From Candidatus Limnocylindrales bacterium (lineage in GTDB: Bacteria; Chloroflexota; Limnocylindria; Limnocylindrales; CSP1-4): a stretch of 12,676 nt of DNA. The stretch lies in the NCBI GenBank assembly GCA_031292335.1, contig JARLHH010000138.1:1-12676 (forward strand), read 5' to 3'. The translations under genes and the position numbers were made by a program. Each line of letters starts with the position of its first letter. Within the stretch, counting starts at the first letter, position 1. Shown piece after piece: positions 12,068-12,676 of this stretch. The notes under the pieces are model-generated. The model had not been told where the DNA came from, made no database searches, and saw only the letters and a program-made list of their open reading frames with translations.

Positions 12068-12676
12068 GTGGTAGCCGCATCGGGGCGCGTGGAGCGCCCG
12101 AGCATCGACGAGCAGACCCGCGTCCTGGTGATGACGGGTGCCGGCATCTCCGCCGAGTCGGGCCTGGCCACCTTTCGCGGCGCGGGCGGGCTGTGGGACG
12201 GCCAGCCGGTGGAACGGGTCGCCACGCCCGAGGGCTTTGCCGCCGACCCGGCGCTGGTCTGGCGCTTCTACTCCGAGCGCCGCGCCCAGGCGGCGGCTGC
12301 GTTGCCGAACCGGGCGCATCGCGCGCTCGCGGAGCTCGAGGAGCGCCTGGGCGACCGCTTCCTGCTGGCGACCCAGAACGTGGACGGCCTCCACCAGCGG
12401 GCGGGCAGCCGGCGCGTGGTGGAGATGCACGGGTCGCTCTGGCGGACCCGCTGCGCGGTCTGCCCGGCCCAGTCCTTCGAGGATCGAAGCCGTGTCGAGC
12501 CGCCGCTGCCCCGGTGCGCTCGCTGCGGCGGCCTGCTGCGGCCCGCGATCGTCTGGTTCGGCGAGCTGCTCGAGAGGGCGGACACGCGCCGGATCGAGCG
12601 CTTCATCGGGTCCTCGCCGGCAGGGCGCAGCCCGCTCGTGTTCCTGGCGGTCGGGACGTCCGGGAACGTCTGGCCG
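12068..12676 (+). CDS. cobB: NAD-dependent protein deacylase, class III sirtuin (partial)
   Basis: The frame is open to the last base, giving 203 codons of an unfinished protein, so the C-terminal 40-50 residues are missing. Sirtuins remove acyl groups from lysines using NAD+. Visible landmarks are TGAGISAESGLATFRG (23-38) for NAD+ binding, TQNVDGLHQRAG (102-113), and catalytic His121 in EMHGSL. The zinc ligands are Cys129, Cys132, Cys150 and Cys153, followed by RPAIVWFGE (158-166). Tyr68 and Arg71 (FYSERR) match the Y-x-x-R pair that binds succinyl or malonyl groups in CobB and SIRT5, predicting desuccinylase as well as deacetylase activity. GTG 12068 is the first start after an in-frame TGA, with a weak AGGA before it; GTG 12089 is an alternative. 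The ACT gene is divergent. Confidence 0.93.
   Translation, partial: MVAASGRVERPSIDEQTRVLVMTGAGISAESGLATFRGAGGLWDGQPVERVATPEGFAADPALVWRFYSERRAQAAAALPNRAHRALAELEERLGDRFLLATQNVDGLHQRAGSRRVVEMHGSLWRTRCAVCPAQSFEDRSRVEPPLPRCARCGGLLRPAIVWFGELLERADTRRIERFIGSSPAGRSPLVFLAVGTSGNVWP

Noticed and set aside
1..12676. CRISPR array, phage, transposon, toxin-antitoxin or restriction system
   Set aside because: No regularly spaced direct repeats, transposase, integrase, nuclease or TA pair was found on either strand.

Overview
The window is high-GC bacterial DNA (strong G/C third-position bias in every gene) with a gene mix typical of a free-living soil or freshwater bacterium. DUF5946, GYD-domain, DUF1801, GlsB/YeaQ and deazaflavin (F420)-dependent oxidoreductase-like genes occur beside a bacterial-type glutaminyl-tRNA synthetase. 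I would guess Chloroflexota (Limnocylindria-like), with Actinomycetota as the alternative. This is inference from gene content; no phylogenetic marker was compared. I see no phage, plasmid, transposase, CRISPR or recognisable defence module.

Layout. (1) 1-2536, plus strand: a 52-residue membrane protein, a 330-base gap with a well-formed hairpin (247-298), then four closely spaced genes: nitroreductase, membrane-anchored zinc ribbon, a two-TM sensor-like protein without an output domain, and a DUF5946 protein. (2) 2565-4016, minus strand: a DUF1801 protein, a 69-residue orphan peptide gene whose leader folds into a terminator-like hairpin able to pair with its own Shine-Dalgarno, and a SnoaL/NTF2-like lipoprotein. 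(3) 4574-6539, plus strand: GlsB-type membrane protein, GYD-domain protein, F420-type oxidoreductase and a small ferredoxin-fold-like protein, separated by gaps rich in inverted repeats. The clearest repeat is a perfect 14-bp inverted repeat at 4951-4995. (4) 6661-7764: a strong hairpin, a truncated diverged second copy of the DUF1801 gene, and a leucine-carboxyl-methyltransferase-type SAM methyltransferase on the minus strand. (5) 7952-11941, minus strand: tRNA-Gln(CUG), glnS, a double-zinc-site protein, an MBL-fold hydrolase and a tandem-ACT protein. (6) 12068-end, plus strand: a class III sirtuin cut by the window edge.

How it fits together. Regions 1-4 look accessory: short single-domain proteins, many of stress, redox or unknown function, with a duplicated gene fragment bracketing about 3.9 kb. 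Region 5 onward looks like conserved housekeeping sequence. The tRNA-Gln lies just downstream of glnS on the same strand and carries the bases known to be recognised by bacterial GlnRS, so the pair looks like a functional unit. The most unusual signals are the leader of the orphan peptide gene, the DUF1801 partial duplication and the clustered inverted repeats. No complete new multi-gene system can be demonstrated from the sequence alone.
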